Assembly (NCBI RefSeq): GCF_004001065.1
Contig: NZ_BIML01000013.1
Location: 1-64,000, forward strand
Origin: Paenibacillus xylaniclasticus
GTDB taxonomy: Bacteria > Bacillota > Bacilli > Paenibacillales > Paenibacillaceae
Length of the DNA stretch: 64,000 bases
Direction: 5' to 3'
Notes under the pieces: model-generated
What the model was told of the DNA's origin: nothing
The model's input: only the letters and a program-made list of their open reading frames with translations
Databases searched by the model: none
Position numbers and translations under genes: made by a program
Shown: positions 1-8,782 of the stretch, piece by piece
Layout of the letters: every line of letters starts with the position of its first letter
Numbering within the stretch: the stretch's first letter is position 1

Positions 1-11
1 AGAGCGGCGGT

Positions 12-58
12 TCGCCTCCACCATGGAACCCAGTCCGCATGAGGACGGGGTTCTGTTT
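12..58 (+). repeat. ssrA (tmRNA) 3'-end-like sequence followed by hairpin
   Basis: TCGCCTCCACCATG lies at 12-25. CGCCTCCACCA resembles the acceptor 3' strand plus CCA of Bacillota tmRNA. A hairpin follows directly (GAACCCAGTCC / GGACGGGGTTC, loop GCATGA) and then T-rich DNA, as behind a stable RNA gene. The sequence upstream (from base 1) does not form a normal T-arm, so this is either the edge of a diverged ssrA or a partial copy such as an attachment scar. The same 14-mer recurs at 36796 and 37389. Confidence 0.45.
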
Positions 59-101
59 AGACTCATATGAAAATTACAAAGACTATAAATGATGCATTAA
101 T

Positions 102-142
102 AAAAAACTCCTGTATGGATAATTGTCCACACAGGAGTTTTT
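102..142. terminator. Bidirectional intrinsic terminator
   Basis: AAAAACTCCTGT pairs with ACAGGAGTTTTT around a short loop. A-rich and T-rich flanks on both sides allow it to work in either direction. It lies just past the stop of the minus-strand chemoreceptor gene and would end its transcript. Confidence 0.85.
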
Positions 143-177
143 ACGCTAAATAGTTTTATCCTGGCTCTTTCCACTTT

Positions 178-2298
178 CTATTCTTTTAAATATTTAAATT
201 GATCTATACTCTCCTGCATATCATGTGCTAATTTAGCAAGTCGCTTGCTAGCGGTAGAAATTTCCTCCATCGAAGCGGTTTGTTCCTCTACAGATGCAGA
301 TGCCTCTTCTGTTCCTGCTGCATTTTCCTCAGTGCTTGCAGCTAAGCTATCAATGATCTGGATAATTTCATTCTTTTTGCTTTCCATCTCATTCGAAGAG
401 TTATTGATGTGGGTAATTGCCTGTTTCATCTTGTCAATAGCTTCCGCAATTCGATCCACTCGGCTATTAGTATTATTCACGCTTTCTGTCTGCAATTGCA
501 CGATTCGCCCAACCTCATGAATTTTTTCAACGGCAAACTCCGTCTTTCCGGTTAGGTCGTGGATGATTTCGGAGATTTCCTGTGTGAACTTATTAGATTG
601 CTCTGCTAATTTTCTTATTTCATAAGCTACAACGGCAAAGCCCTTTCCATATTCTCCGGCTCTAGCTGCTTCGATAGAGGCATTTAGGGCAAGGAGGTTT
701 GTTTGCTCTGCTATACCTTTAATCATCTGACTAGCCATTTCGATTTTTGAGGCACTTTCATTCGTATTAATAATGACATCCGATACTTCCTTAGCTTCTG
801 CGTAACTGCTTTCTGTCTTTTCAACCAAGTCCTTCAATATATCTATTACTTCGAGTTTGATCGCATCTACTTCATTAGCAGACTGATTAAGATTCGCAAT
901 ATAATAGCGATCTTTCGTAATGAGATTTCCTAACTCATTCATGTGCATAGCACCTTGTTCAGTATCTACTGCTTGTTCTCCAGCAGACTTAGAAATTTCC
1001 GCAATAGCTCGAGAAACTTCATCAGCAGCAATGACGGATTGTTCGCTCGTTTCCATTAGCTCATTTGAAGAAACAGAAACTACTTTAGATGCATCTGAAA
1101 TAGAAGCAATAAGTTTCGTTAAGTTCGTTTGCATATTGCTTGTATCTCTCATAATATCTCCAACTTCACCCTTATGACGTAAATATTTTTCAGGAATGAC
1201 TGGGGTGAAGTCACCATTTCCTAACTGTTTTAAGTGGGAAGAAACGAACTTAATTGGTTTTGATATTCTGCTGGAAATGAAATAAGCAATGATTATCGAA
1301 ACGATAATAACAATCACTGTTGTAAATAATATAAACTTTTCTATTTCACTAGCACTTTTCGTAAACTCACTTTCTTCTACGATTACAATGTAGTTAAGAC
1401 CTAACTCTTGGTTTGAAGAGGGGTTAACACTAGATATATAATTCTGACCATTTAATGTTGTTTTAAATGGCACCTTCGGCAACTTTTCAACATCTTCAAA
1501 TTCTTTAATCCCAAGTGCGGAAATATTGGAAAATAGTAAGCTATCATCTTTTGGATGTGCAATGATATTGCCAAGACGATCTGCAAGAACGATATAACCA
1601 GTCTCGCCGATTTTATTCGTCTTCATAACGTCGGTTAAACTCGTTAAATCAATGTCGATGCTCAATACGCCGCGTAGTTGTTTGTTATCATCCAGAATAG
1701 CTCTTGCAGCATAAATTACGAGTTGACCGCCGGAAGTTGTATAGGCATCTGAAAAATTAACTTTGTCTGGATTAGCAGTCGCTAGTTCATACCAGGAACG
1801 TTGTCTTGCATCATACCCTTCATCACGAGGATTTTCTGGATACTGAACAAACCCGCCATTTTCTTCCACCCCTAAAGACGAAGCTAATATGTTAGGGTGA
1901 GACTCTACGTAGGATTTAAATGTTTTATATACTTCTGCTTCGAACGGATCTCCTTCGAGTGGTTTCATTGCAACTTTTCCGTCAATCCCTTTTTTGTCCA
2001 CATAGGTTGTGATTCTCTTATCTGTTTCTTTAAGCAACGATAAGTTTGTTAACATTAAAGAATTTGATTCAACCTCAGCAAAGAAAGCCTCAATACTTGC
2101 ATCAATATTTTTAAGCTGGACATCCACTGATCGACTAAAGTCTTCCTCTGTTTGTTCACTAACTTTATATGATACAACGGAGCTTACGAGCGCTAAGGAA
2201 ATTAACGTAATCCCTACAATTGATAGTATTAATTTGTTGTTAATTGTGTTGAAATTGATCTTTGCCTTTCTTTTATACTGCTTTGTGTCTTGAGCCAT
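178..2298 (-). CDS. Methyl-accepting chemotaxis protein (dCache-HAMP-MCP)
   Basis: Transmembrane chemoreceptor of 706 residues. There is a cytoplasmic N-terminus, TM1 at about residues 23-45, an extracellular double-Cache-like sensor at about 46-320 (the DARQRSWYE stretch is typical of dCache ligand domains), TM2 at about 324-346, a HAMP domain, and a long signalling coiled coil. The kinase-control tip at about 535-565 reads [18 protein letters not shown], diagnostic for MCPs, and Glu/Ser/Ala-rich helices after it are likely methylation regions. It should signal ligand binding to CheA/CheW. The ligand cannot be told from sequence. It is transcribed alone on the minus strand and is one of three chemoreceptor genes in the first 25 kb, near two uptake and catabolism clusters. 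Confidence 0.95.
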   Translation of the reverse strand: MAQDTKQYKRKAKINFNTINNKLILSIVGITLISLALVSSVVSYKVSEQTEEDFSRSVDVQLKNIDASIEAFFAEVESNSLMLTNLSLLKETDKRITTYVDKKGIDGKVAMKPLEGDPFEAEVYKTFKSYVESHPNILASSLGVEENGGFVQYPENPRDEGYDARQRSWYELATANPDKVNFSDAYTTSGGQLVIYAARAILDDNKQLRGVLSIDIDLTSLTDVMKTNKIGETGYIVLADRLGNIIAHPKDDSLLFSNISALGIKEFEDVEKLPKVPFKTTLNGQNYISSVNPSSNQELGLNYIVIVEESEFTKSASEIEKFILFTTVIVIIVSIIIAYFISSRISKPIKFVSSHLKQLGNGDFTPVIPEKYLRHKGEVGDIMRDTSNMQTNLTKLIASISDASKVVSVSSNELMETSEQSVIAADEVSRAIAEISKSAGEQAVDTEQGAMHMNELGNLITKDRYYIANLNQSANEVDAIKLEVIDILKDLVEKTESSYAEAKEVSDVIINTNESASKIEMASQMIKGIAEQTNLLALNASIEAARAGEYGKGFAVVAYEIRKLAEQSNKFTQEISEIIHDLTGKTEFAVEKIHEVGRIVQLQTESVNNTNSRVDRIAEAIDKMKQAITHINNSSNEMESKKNEIIQIIDSLAASTEENAAGTEEASASVEEQTASMEEISTASKRLAKLAHDMQESIDQFKYLKE

Positions 2299-2835
2299 GG
2301 AAAAACCCCTTATATGAATAATGAAAACTCAATATAAAACCACCTAATTTTACATAAATCAGAACAGCGAACATCCAAAATCGTTATTTTTTTTCTAATA
2401 TATGTATTATATTCATTAGAAAGTATTAATTAATTTCAGCATACTTTGATACAGATATTAATGTCAAGCTAGTTATATGTACAAATTCGCCCGTTTTGGC
2501 GTGTACAGAAACTTGTACTTGCTGTAATCATAGATAAGAGGATATGATAGCTGTATTTTCCAAAAAGAGGTGAAATGGATGTCATTCCGTATCGTTCGAA
2601 GTAGGTAGTTTTCGGGTCGGCAAAAACGCGTACCGGCTATCAAGGGGGAAGTCTGCCCTTTTGCAGAATACGAAAACTACGATGAACGATATCGAGCGGC
2701 ATCATTATTCTTTAATAAAGCTAAGAGGCATACCACTTGTCTAAGGCGGGGGTTAATGAAATGCTCATTGATTCCTGTTCACGACAAATAGGCGCCTCTT
2801 GGCTTTTTCAATAATCTCTTTTTGGAGGCAGAACA
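2299..2835. other. Long intergenic region with two nested inverted-repeat structures
   Basis: The stretch near 2299-2500 is AT-rich and should hold the promoter of the minus-strand chemoreceptor. Further right, GTAGTTTTCG near 2606 is complementary to CGAAAACTAC near 2668, and flanking GTATCGTTC / GAACGATATC extends that stem. A second structure has AGCTAAGAGGC (near 2719) pairing with GCCTCTTGGCT before a T5 run (near 2805). Inside it, TTGTC/GACAA and AATGA/TCATT form nested stems. I do not recognise a known riboswitch or IS end. A structured leader or ncRNA ending in a terminator is the simplest reading. Confidence 0.45.
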
Positions 2836-3015
2836 ATGCTAAGGAAATGCCTATTTATGAGGACATTTCAAGAACTTGTCGACAAAGTGGTCTTGTCCGT
2901 AAGTCTCAACGAGGTGGCATCAGACTTAATGAGGAGCATATCGACACCTTGCGCTTTTGGGATATTTACTACCCCATATCGACTGCTGGTCATTCAGTTG
3001 AGGGAATATTCATAG
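2836..3015 (+). CDS. Small hypothetical ORF, doubtful
   Basis: A 59-codon frame starts at an ATG with a good Shine-Dalgarno (GGAGG seven bases upstream) and ends with TAG. It has no recognisable domain. A second frame, 2799-3035 from TTG, overlaps it and has no convincing ribosome site. Its product (78 aa, ending IFIETPIDV) is also unrecognised. At most one is real. Both sit just behind the hairpin at 2719-2810, so they may be a leader peptide or a remnant. Confidence 0.25.
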   Translation: MLRKCLFMRTFQELVDKVVLSVSLNEVASDLMRSISTPCAFGIFTTPYRLLVIQLREYS

Positions 3016-3102
3016 AAACACCCATTGATGTATAATTATTCTTGTGGTTAAGAGCTTATTAGTTAAGCTACTACGAAATTCTGTACTGTAGAGGTGAGAG
3101 AT

Positions 3103-3750
3103 ATGAGCGAGGAAACATCTATCTTGCCGATTCAATCCTTCTACTCGCTCGATGACTGCGTCGTTGCGGCGACGGTACTGCATAAGGAACCATTAATTAT
3201 GAAGCTTAAACGGCTGCTTACGGACGATGAATGTCAGTGGTTAATGGAGACAGCCGGCCCCCGTCTTACAGAATCCAAACTCGTGAACAAGGTGGTCAGT
3301 GAGATTCGCACGAGTCGCGGGATGTTTTTTGAAGAAGAGGAGAGTCCGTTCATCCGGCGCATCGAAAGGCGAATTTCACAGTTAATGAACGTGCCGATCG
3401 AGCATGCCGAAGGCTTGCAAGTTCTTCATTATGGTCCTAATCAAGAATATAAGGCTCACTATGACTTTTTCGGCCAGAACAGCCCTTTGGCAAGGAATAA
3501 TCGGATCAGCACGCTGATCATCTACTTGAACGATGTAGAGGAAGGGGGAGAGACGCTCTTTCCCTTACTGCAGCTTAGGGTGAAGCCGGAGCGTGGGTCA
3601 GCGTTGTATTTTGAATATTTCTATCAACAGCAAGCGCTCAACAACTTGACCTTGCACAGCAGCGTTCCCGTTGTCCGTGGTGACAAATGGGTCGCAACGC
3701 AATGGATGCGCAGACAGCGAATCCGCGATTTTGGTCTAATTCCAAGTTAA
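3103..3750 (+). CDS. 2-oxoglutarate/Fe(II) oxygenase, prolyl 4-hydroxylase type
   Basis: Protein of 215 residues with the double-stranded beta-helix core of the P4Hc family. These enzymes couple oxidative decarboxylation of 2-oxoglutarate to hydroxylation of a peptide or small substrate. The iron triad is visible: HxD at His119/Asp121 (AHYDFF) and a distal His185 (TLHSS). Lys195 (GDKW) is placed to bind the 2-oxoglutarate carboxylate. EGGETLFP is also typical. ATG 3103 is preferred over the upstream in-frame GTG at 3094 because GAGGTGAG sits five bases before it. It appears monocistronic. The substrate is unknown: peptidyl proline, a collagen-like protein (one is encoded at 41.8-42.3 kb) or free amino acid are all possible. 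Confidence 0.88.
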   Translation: MSEETSILPIQSFYSLDDCVVAATVLHKEPLIMKLKRLLTDDECQWLMETAGPRLTESKLVNKVVSEIRTSRGMFFEEEESPFIRRIERRISQLMNVPIEHAEGLQVLHYGPNQEYKAHYDFFGQNSPLARNNRISTLIIYLNDVEEGGETLFPLLQLRVKPERGSALYFEYFYQQQALNNLTLHSSVPVVRGDKWVATQWMRRQRIRDFGLIPS

Positions 3751-4026
3751 TCAGGCAGAGGATGGTTTTATTATCGTTAGCTAATTACAAGGGTGTCGAT
3801 CTGATGATAAGTATTCTGACAAGGGGAGACTTAATAAGTCTCTTCATCCCTCAATTAGTTAATCTAGAACTTGTCAGTGAATATTAATCTGCTAGGTATA
3901 TAGTATAACGGCGCTTTTCTTTGCATTATTATTTGGTTTTATTTGAACTTTGGGGTTGCGTTACGCAAGATAGGTTGATAAACAAGGTCGTTGAGATGCA
4001 AATGTGAAATAACCTGACATAATTGA
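3751..4026. other. Intergenic spacer before the hut promoter
   Basis: No convincing gene. A short palindrome GAGACTTAATAAGTCTC lies near 3826-3842 without a clear T-tract, so it is at best a weak terminator for the oxygenase gene. The rest is AT-rich. Confidence 0.4.
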
Positions 4027-4055
4027 TTGACAAAGCATATATAGACGAATAGAAT
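4027..4055 (+). promoter_or_regulatory. Sigma-A promoter of the hut transporter operon
   Basis: Consensus -35 TTGACA (4027-4032), a 17-base spacer, and -10 TAGAAT (4050-4055). Transcription should start near 4062 and run through the NAG cluster and terminator before the lipoprotein gene. Confidence 0.75.
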
Positions 4056-4071
4056 ATAAACAAGCACAATA

Positions 4072-4089
4072 TAGTGAATAGAATTTTAG
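4072..4089 (+). promoter_or_regulatory. Predicted HutP-binding UAG cluster, transporter leader
   Basis: Three UAG triplets at 4072, 4079 and 4087 (spacers of 4 and 5 nt) lie in the leader RNA just before a strong terminator. Bacillus HutP bound to L-histidine and Mg2+ recognises NAG triplets separated by four bases and disrupts a following terminator. The order promoter, NAG triplets, terminator, operon containing hutP fits that mechanism. The site is a prediction from pattern and context. Confidence 0.6.
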
Positions 4090-4093
4090 AATG

Positions 4094-4148
4094 TGCATGG
4101 CATAAATGGGATTATTTGTATTCCTGTTATTGTCCGTGCATTTTTTTT
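4094..4148 (+). terminator. Leader terminator upstream of the hut transporter genes
   Basis: Outer stem TGCATGG (4094-4100) with CCGTGCA (4134-4140), inner stem GGGAT/ATTCC (4108-4124), then eight T residues (4141-4148). It lies about 30 bases after the likely transcription start and about 100 before the first gene, the position of an attenuator. Confidence 0.75.
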
Positions 4149-4247
4149 GTTCTTTGTGAACATTTATTGTTCATTGAGTCGCGGTTTTTTAGTAAGATTA
4201 ATAAGATTAAATAATCTAGATAATTAAAAGAATTGGAGTGGTCATCT

Positions 4248-5312
4248 ATGAAATCTGTACTCAAGAAGAACTCCCTGCTGCTCGTCGTTTTGTCCTTGTT
4301 TGTCGCAATGTTGGCAGCCTGCGGTGGTAGTGACAAGGCTTCCAGCAGCACAAGCTCGACTACCAGCTCTGACTCCAATGCAAATTCCGAATCCTCGGAA
4401 TCCCCGGAATCCCCGGAATCCCCGGAATCGGGTAAAGCGTTGTCCTTCAGCATGGGGGTTTCCCCGTGGGTTGGTTATGCCCCTTGGTGGATCGCAGCGG
4501 AGCAAGGCATTTTTGAAAAATACGGCCTCGACGTGAAAGTTGTGAATTTCATTCAAGATGCCGATATGAATGCTGCTTTTGCTTCTAATAATATTAAAGT
4601 TGCCAATGTCGCTACTAATACAGCAATTAGAATGGAGGCGGCTAACGAGCTGGGTCTTCAAGGGATTATTCTGCTAGACGATGCTGCAGAAGCCGATGCG
4701 ATTTTGGCGACAGGTGATATTAAAACGATCGCTGATCTGAAAGGCAAAACAGTTGCTTACGAAGAAGGTGCGACTTCAGATTTGCTGCTGCGCCAAGCGC
4801 TGCATGACAATAATATGAGCATGGATGATATAAAAGTGGTATATATGGCGGCTTCCGATGCTGGGTTTGCCCTTCTGTCTGGCAAGGTAGACGCTGCGGT
4901 CACTTACGAGCCGTATATCTCCTCTGTTAAGGATAAACTTGATGTTACGGTATTGTATTCCGGCGCTGATTCTCCTGGCATTATTAGTGATATTGCGGTC
5001 GTTAAATCCGAATTCTTGACGGAGCATCCAGATGTGCAAGAGAAACTGCAGCAAGTATGGGATGAAACGATGGAATACTGGAACAACAACCGTGAAGCAG
5101 GCGACGAGATCATTGCGAAGAATGCAGGCATTGATATTGCTGAGCTCCCGGTCATTCTGGCGGGAATGAGCTACTATACTTCGAAAGAACAAGCGGCTGT
5201 AGCTGAATCCGGCGAATTTATGAACACCGCAAAGAAAATCCAAGAGATTATGATCGAGCAAGGAGCGCTGAAACAAGCGATTGACCTGAACAAAATGTTT
5301 CACTTGCAATAA
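4248..5312 (+). CDS. ABC importer substrate-binding lipoprotein (NMT1/SsuA-like)
   Basis: Extracytoplasmic binding protein of 354 residues. The signal peptide ends in a lipobox LAAC with Cys25 as the lipidation site. A Ser/Pro/Glu linker with three tandem SPE units (residues about 51-60, encoded by nine-base repeats) precedes a periplasmic-binding fold of the NMT1/THI5/SsuA type (GYAPWWIAAEQGIF, KYGLDVKV, GKVDAAVTYEP). ATG 4248 follows GGAG at 4234. It is the first gene of the operon with hutP, a permease and an ATPase. From context it probably binds histidine, histidinol or another imidazole compound. The family is better known for sulfonates, pyrimidines and nitrate, so the ligand is inferred from neighbours only. 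Confidence 0.88.
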   Translation: MKSVLKKNSLLLVVLSLFVAMLAACGGSDKASSSTSSTTSSDSNANSESSESPESPESPESGKALSFSMGVSPWVGYAPWWIAAEQGIFEKYGLDVKVVNFIQDADMNAAFASNNIKVANVATNTAIRMEAANELGLQGIILLDDAAEADAILATGDIKTIADLKGKTVAYEEGATSDLLLRQALHDNNMSMDDIKVVYMAASDAGFALLSGKVDAAVTYEPYISSVKDKLDVTVLYSGADSPGIISDIAVVKSEFLTEHPDVQEKLQQVWDETMEYWNNNREAGDEIIAKNAGIDIAELPVILAGMSYYTSKEQAAVAESGEFMNTAKKIQEIMIEQGALKQAIDLNKMFHLQ

Positions 5313-5323
5313 GTATGAAAATG

Positions 5324-5354
5324 TCGCCTTCCTTCTCATTCAGGGGGAAGGCGA
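5324..5354 (+). other. Intercistronic hairpin without T-tract
   Basis: TCGCCTTCC (5324-5332) pairs with GGAAGGCGA (5346-5354) right after the binding-protein stop codon. No U-run follows, so it looks like an mRNA 3'-stabilising or partial-attenuation hairpin. Such hairpins commonly let the binding protein be made in excess over the permease and ATPase. Confidence 0.6.
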
Positions 5355-5379
5355 TACATCCAATTAAAGGAGGGTCATC

Positions 5380-5841
5380 GTGAGCGAAGGAATAGATTCT
5401 AAGATGATGATAGGCAAGATGGCTATTTTGCTGGCAACCCTCCAAGATCACCCGTGGAGGAAGACGGTTGAACAGCAGCTGCGCACTGAAGGGTATCGTT
5501 ATGCGATCGGCCGTGTCGGGGCTATGGATATGATGAAGGTGATCGCAGCGATCGAAACAGCTGCTAAGAACAATGAGATTATCGATGGTGAATCGTATCG
5601 GGAAGTGCACGCGGTTTACCATGCGATTATTGAAGCTCTGCAAGGCGTTGGCCGAGGCGAGGTGCAGTTCGGTAACATTTTGCGTACTGTAGGCTTGACC
5701 TTCTCGATTGTACGAGGCAAGTTTGCGGGAACGGTTCCACATCAAGGGGATTGGATAGCGGTTGCGATCTATGGTACAATCGGTGCCCCTAAGAAAGGCT
5801 TTGAGCATGAAGCTATCGGATTTGGATTCAATCATATATAG
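5380..5841 (+). CDS. hutP: HutP, histidine-responsive RNA-binding antiterminator
   Basis: Protein of 153 residues, colinear with Bacillus HutP (about 150 aa). Conserved blocks include GRVGAMDMMKVIAAIETA, YREVHAVYHA, RGE, LRTVGL and GDWIAV followed by YGTIGAP. The Mg2+/histidine-site residues are kept: His77 and His81 (Bacillus His73/His77), Arg92, and the EHE near 142-144. Histidine-bound HutP hexamers bind NAG repeats in nascent leader RNA and prevent termination. The start is GTG 5380 after AAAGGAGGG. Unusually, it lies second in a transporter operon rather than directly before hutH. Candidate targets are the leaders at 4072-4148 and 8783-9004. Confidence 0.95.
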   Translation: MSEGIDSKMMIGKMAILLATLQDHPWRKTVEQQLRTEGYRYAIGRVGAMDMMKVIAAIETAAKNNEIIDGESYREVHAVYHAIIEALQGVGRGEVQFGNILRTVGLTFSIVRGKFAGTVPHQGDWIAVAIYGTIGAPKKGFEHEAIGFGFNHI

Positions 5842-5856
5842 GCAGGGGGGATACGC

Positions 5857-6621
5857 GTGAGGAAATATACGTTTATATCGGTTGCAAGTATCCTTGTGGT
5901 GCTGGCAGCCTGGTCGATTGTTACGTATTCCGAAATGATCGATCCATTATTCCTTCCGACACCTGGCGATACCGTTAATGCGCTCGTTGATGAGATTGAT
6001 GAAGGAATATTTTTCAGTGATGTTGTGGCTAGCTTTTATCGGATCCTAATGGGATTTGTGATCTCAACGATTTTCGCTATTCCGATCGGGCTTAAGATGG
6101 CGACTTCTCGCACATGGCAAGCGATTTGGGAGCCGTTCGTCGGGTTGATCCGCTATATGCCTGCCGTCGCGTTCATTCCGTTATCCATTCTGTGGTTCGG
6201 AACGAGCGATTTACAGAAATTTTTCATTTTGTTCCTTGGGGTGTTCTTCCAGGAAGTTATCATGATTGCTGACAATTGTAAGACGATCAATAAGTCTCTG
6301 ATTGAGGTCGGCCATACGCTTGGCTTCTCCAAATGGCAAGTGACTCGCAGCATTGTATTTCGGGCTGCATTCCCAGGCATCATGGATACGCTGCGTACGA
6401 CTTGGGGCTGGGCATGGACTTACCTGGTTGTCGCGGAGCTGGTTGCCGCTTCCGATGGATTGGGCTTCCGCATTATGCAGGCTCAACGTTACTTGGCAAC
6501 GGACCGCATCGTGTTAGGCATTCTCATCATTGGCTTCCTGGGACTTCTCACAGACCTGCTGTTCAGCTGGCTGTATCGCAAAATGTTCCCATGGAAAATG
6601 CTGGAGAAGGCGAAGGGGTGA
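5857..6621 (+). CDS. ABC importer permease (SsuC/TauC family)
   Basis: Integral membrane protein of 254 residues with about six membrane helices and the binding-protein-dependent permease EAA-type loop (VGHTLGFSKWQ, residues about 150-160) that contacts the ATPase. It starts with GTG 5857 after GGCAGGGGGG and ends on the TGA at 6619-6621, directly before the ATPase gene. It forms the membrane channel for the lipoprotein at 4248 and the ATPase at 6628. Histidine or a related imidazole is the inferred cargo. Confidence 0.9.
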   Translation: MRKYTFISVASILVVLAAWSIVTYSEMIDPLFLPTPGDTVNALVDEIDEGIFFSDVVASFYRILMGFVISTIFAIPIGLKMATSRTWQAIWEPFVGLIRYMPAVAFIPLSILWFGTSDLQKFFILFLGVFFQEVIMIADNCKTINKSLIEVGHTLGFSKWQVTRSIVFRAAFPGIMDTLRTTWGWAWTYLVVAELVAASDGLGFRIMQAQRYLATDRIVLGILIIGFLGLLTDLLFSWLYRKMFPWKMLEKAKG

Positions 6622-6627
6622 TTGAAG

Positions 6628-7422
6628 ATGGGAGAGGTTATGCTTCACGCAGATAACGTCATGAAGACGTTCGTCAGCCATAAGAAGGAAATTACTGCTC
6701 TAGATCGAGTCAGCTTGACGATACAGCAAGAGGAATTCATTTCCCTGCTCGGGCCTTCGGGATGCGGCAAATCAACCTTTCTCCGACTTGTCGCAGGATT
6801 GGATACGAAGACCGGAGGATCACTCAAGCTAAATGGTGTAGAAATCAACGGTGCAGGAAGAGATCGCGGCGTCGTATTTCAACAATACAGCTTGCTGCCT
6901 TGGATGCACGCATGGGAGAACGTTGCATTCGCGCTTAAGAAAACACCGGGGCTCAGCGCTTCGCAGAAGAAGGATATGGCCTATCACTATCTTGAATTGG
7001 TTGGCCTCAAAGGGTTTGAGAATCACTATCCGGTGCAAATGTCCGGGGGTATGCAGCAACGGGTAGCGATCGCACGAGCGCTCGTTTATCGTCCTAAGCT
7101 GCTGCTGATGGACGAGCCGTTTGGCGCGTTGGACGCGCAAACCCGCAGAGATATGCAAGACTTACTTATGAAGGTTTGGACAGAGGAGAAATGCAGCGTC
7201 TTGTTCGTTACTCATGATGTCGATGAGGCGATCTACTTGTCCGACCGCGTGTACGTTATGAGTGCTCATCCTGGTCGAGTCGCCAAGGAAATGACCATCG
7301 ACATGCACAAGCCGCGTGATTGGAACGATATGCTGACAGATGAATTCCTTCATTACAAACGGGAAATCGTATCAGAGCTGGTAAGACAGAAATCACAACA
7401 AAAAGAGGCGTTACAACCTTAA
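6628..7422 (+). CDS. ABC importer ATPase (SsuB/TauB family)
   Basis: ATPase of 264 residues from ATG 6628. An in-frame TTG lies two codons upstream, but AAGGGGTG sits seven bases before the ATG. It carries Walker A GPSGCGKST, Q-loop FQQYSLLPW, signature MSGGMQQRVAIARAL, Walker B LLLMDEPFGALD and the switch His in THDVDEA. It powers the importer with the two preceding transport genes. Only a short gap separates it from the hisD-family gene, so all are probably co-transcribed. Confidence 0.93.
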   Translation: MGEVMLHADNVMKTFVSHKKEITALDRVSLTIQQEEFISLLGPSGCGKSTFLRLVAGLDTKTGGSLKLNGVEINGAGRDRGVVFQQYSLLPWMHAWENVAFALKKTPGLSASQKKDMAYHYLELVGLKGFENHYPVQMSGGMQQRVAIARALVYRPKLLLMDEPFGALDAQTRRDMQDLLMKVWTEEKCSVLFVTHDVDEAIYLSDRVYVMSAHPGRVAKEMTIDMHKPRDWNDMLTDEFLHYKREIVSELVRQKSQQKEALQP

Positions 7423-7457
7423 TAGGTTTGGGCGGTATTACCGGAGGTGTATGTAGT

Positions 7458-8726
7458 ATGCTGAAAATTGTGCCAAGGTCGGAGTTGCTGGTGACCCAGC
7501 CTCAGGTATCCGATCATCCGGAACGCCGGGAGACGGTGCTGAACATTATTGCAGAGGTGAGACGGGATGGGGATGCAGCGCTTAAGCGAATGACCGAAGC
7601 ATTCGATAAGGTTGCTCTTGCGCATATCGCGGTTCAGGAAGAAGAGATCGAGGAAGCATATCGGATCATTGATCCGGAAGTGCTGGATGCGCTGCGAGGC
7701 GCTATTCACAACATCCGAGACTATCATCAGCGTCAGGTTAACCAATCGTGGATGACGACGCAGAGCAGCGGAACGATTCTTGGACAGCTTGTACTGCCGC
7801 TTGAAAGAGTGGGACTATATGTGCCGGGCGGTACTGCCGCCTATCCTTCCTCCGTCCTGATGAACGCGATACCGGCGCTGGTAGCTGGCGTACAAGAAAT
7901 TGCTATTACAACCCCGCCAGGCAAGGATGGTAAATTGAATCCGGCAGTGTTAGTAGCTGCTGCTGAATTAGGCATACGAGAGATTTACAAGGTTGGAGGC
8001 GCGCAAGCGATCGCTGCGCTCGCTTACGGGACGGAGACGATTCGTAAAGTCGATAAGATTACCGGGCCAGGGAATGCTTTTGTTGCTGTAGCGAAACGGG
8101 AAGTGTTCGGACAAGTGGCGATCGATATGATCGCAGGGCCTAGTGAAGTGGTCATTCTGGCCGATGAATCCGCTAATGCGGCGTATATTGCAGCCGATTT
8201 GTTGGCTCAGGCAGAGCATGATCCACTCGCTTCGACAACGCTTGTGACCACTTCGGCAGCGCTCGCGAAGGAAGTGCAGACGGAAGTCGAGCTGCAGCTT
8301 AAACAATTGGAGCGGCGCGACATTGCGGGGAAGGCAATAGAAAATTACGGAGCGATCTGTTTGGCGGACCATTTGGAGGAAGCCATTGATATTGTGAATG
8401 AAATGGCAACCGAGCATTTGGAAATCCATTTTGAAGATCCTTTCGCCCATCTAGGCAAAATCAAGCATGCCGGAGCGATCTTTATTGGAGATAACAGCCC
8501 GGTTCCGATTGGGGATTATTTCGTAGGGACGAACCATGTGCTGCCGACAGGACGAACCGCGCGATTCTCTTCGGGGCTATCGGTAGACGATTTTGTCAAG
8601 AAAACAAGCGTTGCTTGCTACAGTCGCCAGGATATGCTGGACAACGGCCGCAAGATTGCTGCCTTGGCACGTTACGAAGGACTACAGGCACATGCCCGTG
8701 CTGTAGAATTACGGCTGGAGAAATAA
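7458..8726 (+). CDS. Histidinol dehydrogenase family protein in a catabolic locus
   Basis: Protein of 422 residues matching HisD: oxidation of an alcohol to a carboxylate with two NAD+ and Zn2+. Family motifs are present: GPGNAFVA, IAGPSEV, AQAEHDP (zinc Gln/His), ATEHLEI (catalytic Glu/His), GDYFVGTNHVLPT and EGLQAHA (C-terminal zinc His). ATG 7458 follows CCGGAGGTG at the right distance; an upstream in-frame TTG has no ribosome site. No other his-biosynthesis gene is nearby. Lying between the importer and hutH, it may oxidise imported L-histidinol to histidine. The family also contains non-histidinol enzymes such as HpsN (dihydroxypropanesulfonate), so the substrate needs testing. Confidence 0.85.
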   Translation: MLKIVPRSELLVTQPQVSDHPERRETVLNIIAEVRRDGDAALKRMTEAFDKVALAHIAVQEEEIEEAYRIIDPEVLDALRGAIHNIRDYHQRQVNQSWMTTQSSGTILGQLVLPLERVGLYVPGGTAAYPSSVLMNAIPALVAGVQEIAITTPPGKDGKLNPAVLVAAAELGIREIYKVGGAQAIAALAYGTETIRKVDKITGPGNAFVAVAKREVFGQVAIDMIAGPSEVVILADESANAAYIAADLLAQAEHDPLASTTLVTTSAALAKEVQTEVELQLKQLERRDIAGKAIENYGAICLADHLEEAIDIVNEMATEHLEIHFEDPFAHLGKIKHAGAIFIGDNSPVPIGDYFVGTNHVLPTGRTARFSSGLSVDDFVKKTSVACYSRQDMLDNGRKIAALARYEGLQAHARAVELRLEK

Positions 8727-8782
8727 CTCGAAGCTATCCACTGAAGGATTGAGTCGAGGTCGACCGTTATAAGTAAGCAGAC

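Noticed and set aside
2719-2810. IS200/IS605-type element end
   Set aside because: No transposase or TnpB gene is present and the stems do not match element ends I know.
3687-3887. 66-codon frame overlapping the oxygenase end
   Set aside because: Out-of-frame overlap with a conserved gene end, no ribosome site.
4242-4661. Long minus-strand and plus-strand frames over the start of the binding-protein gene
   Set aside because: They overlap the Ser/Pro/Glu repeat region of a clear gene, have repeat-driven composition and no ribosome sites.
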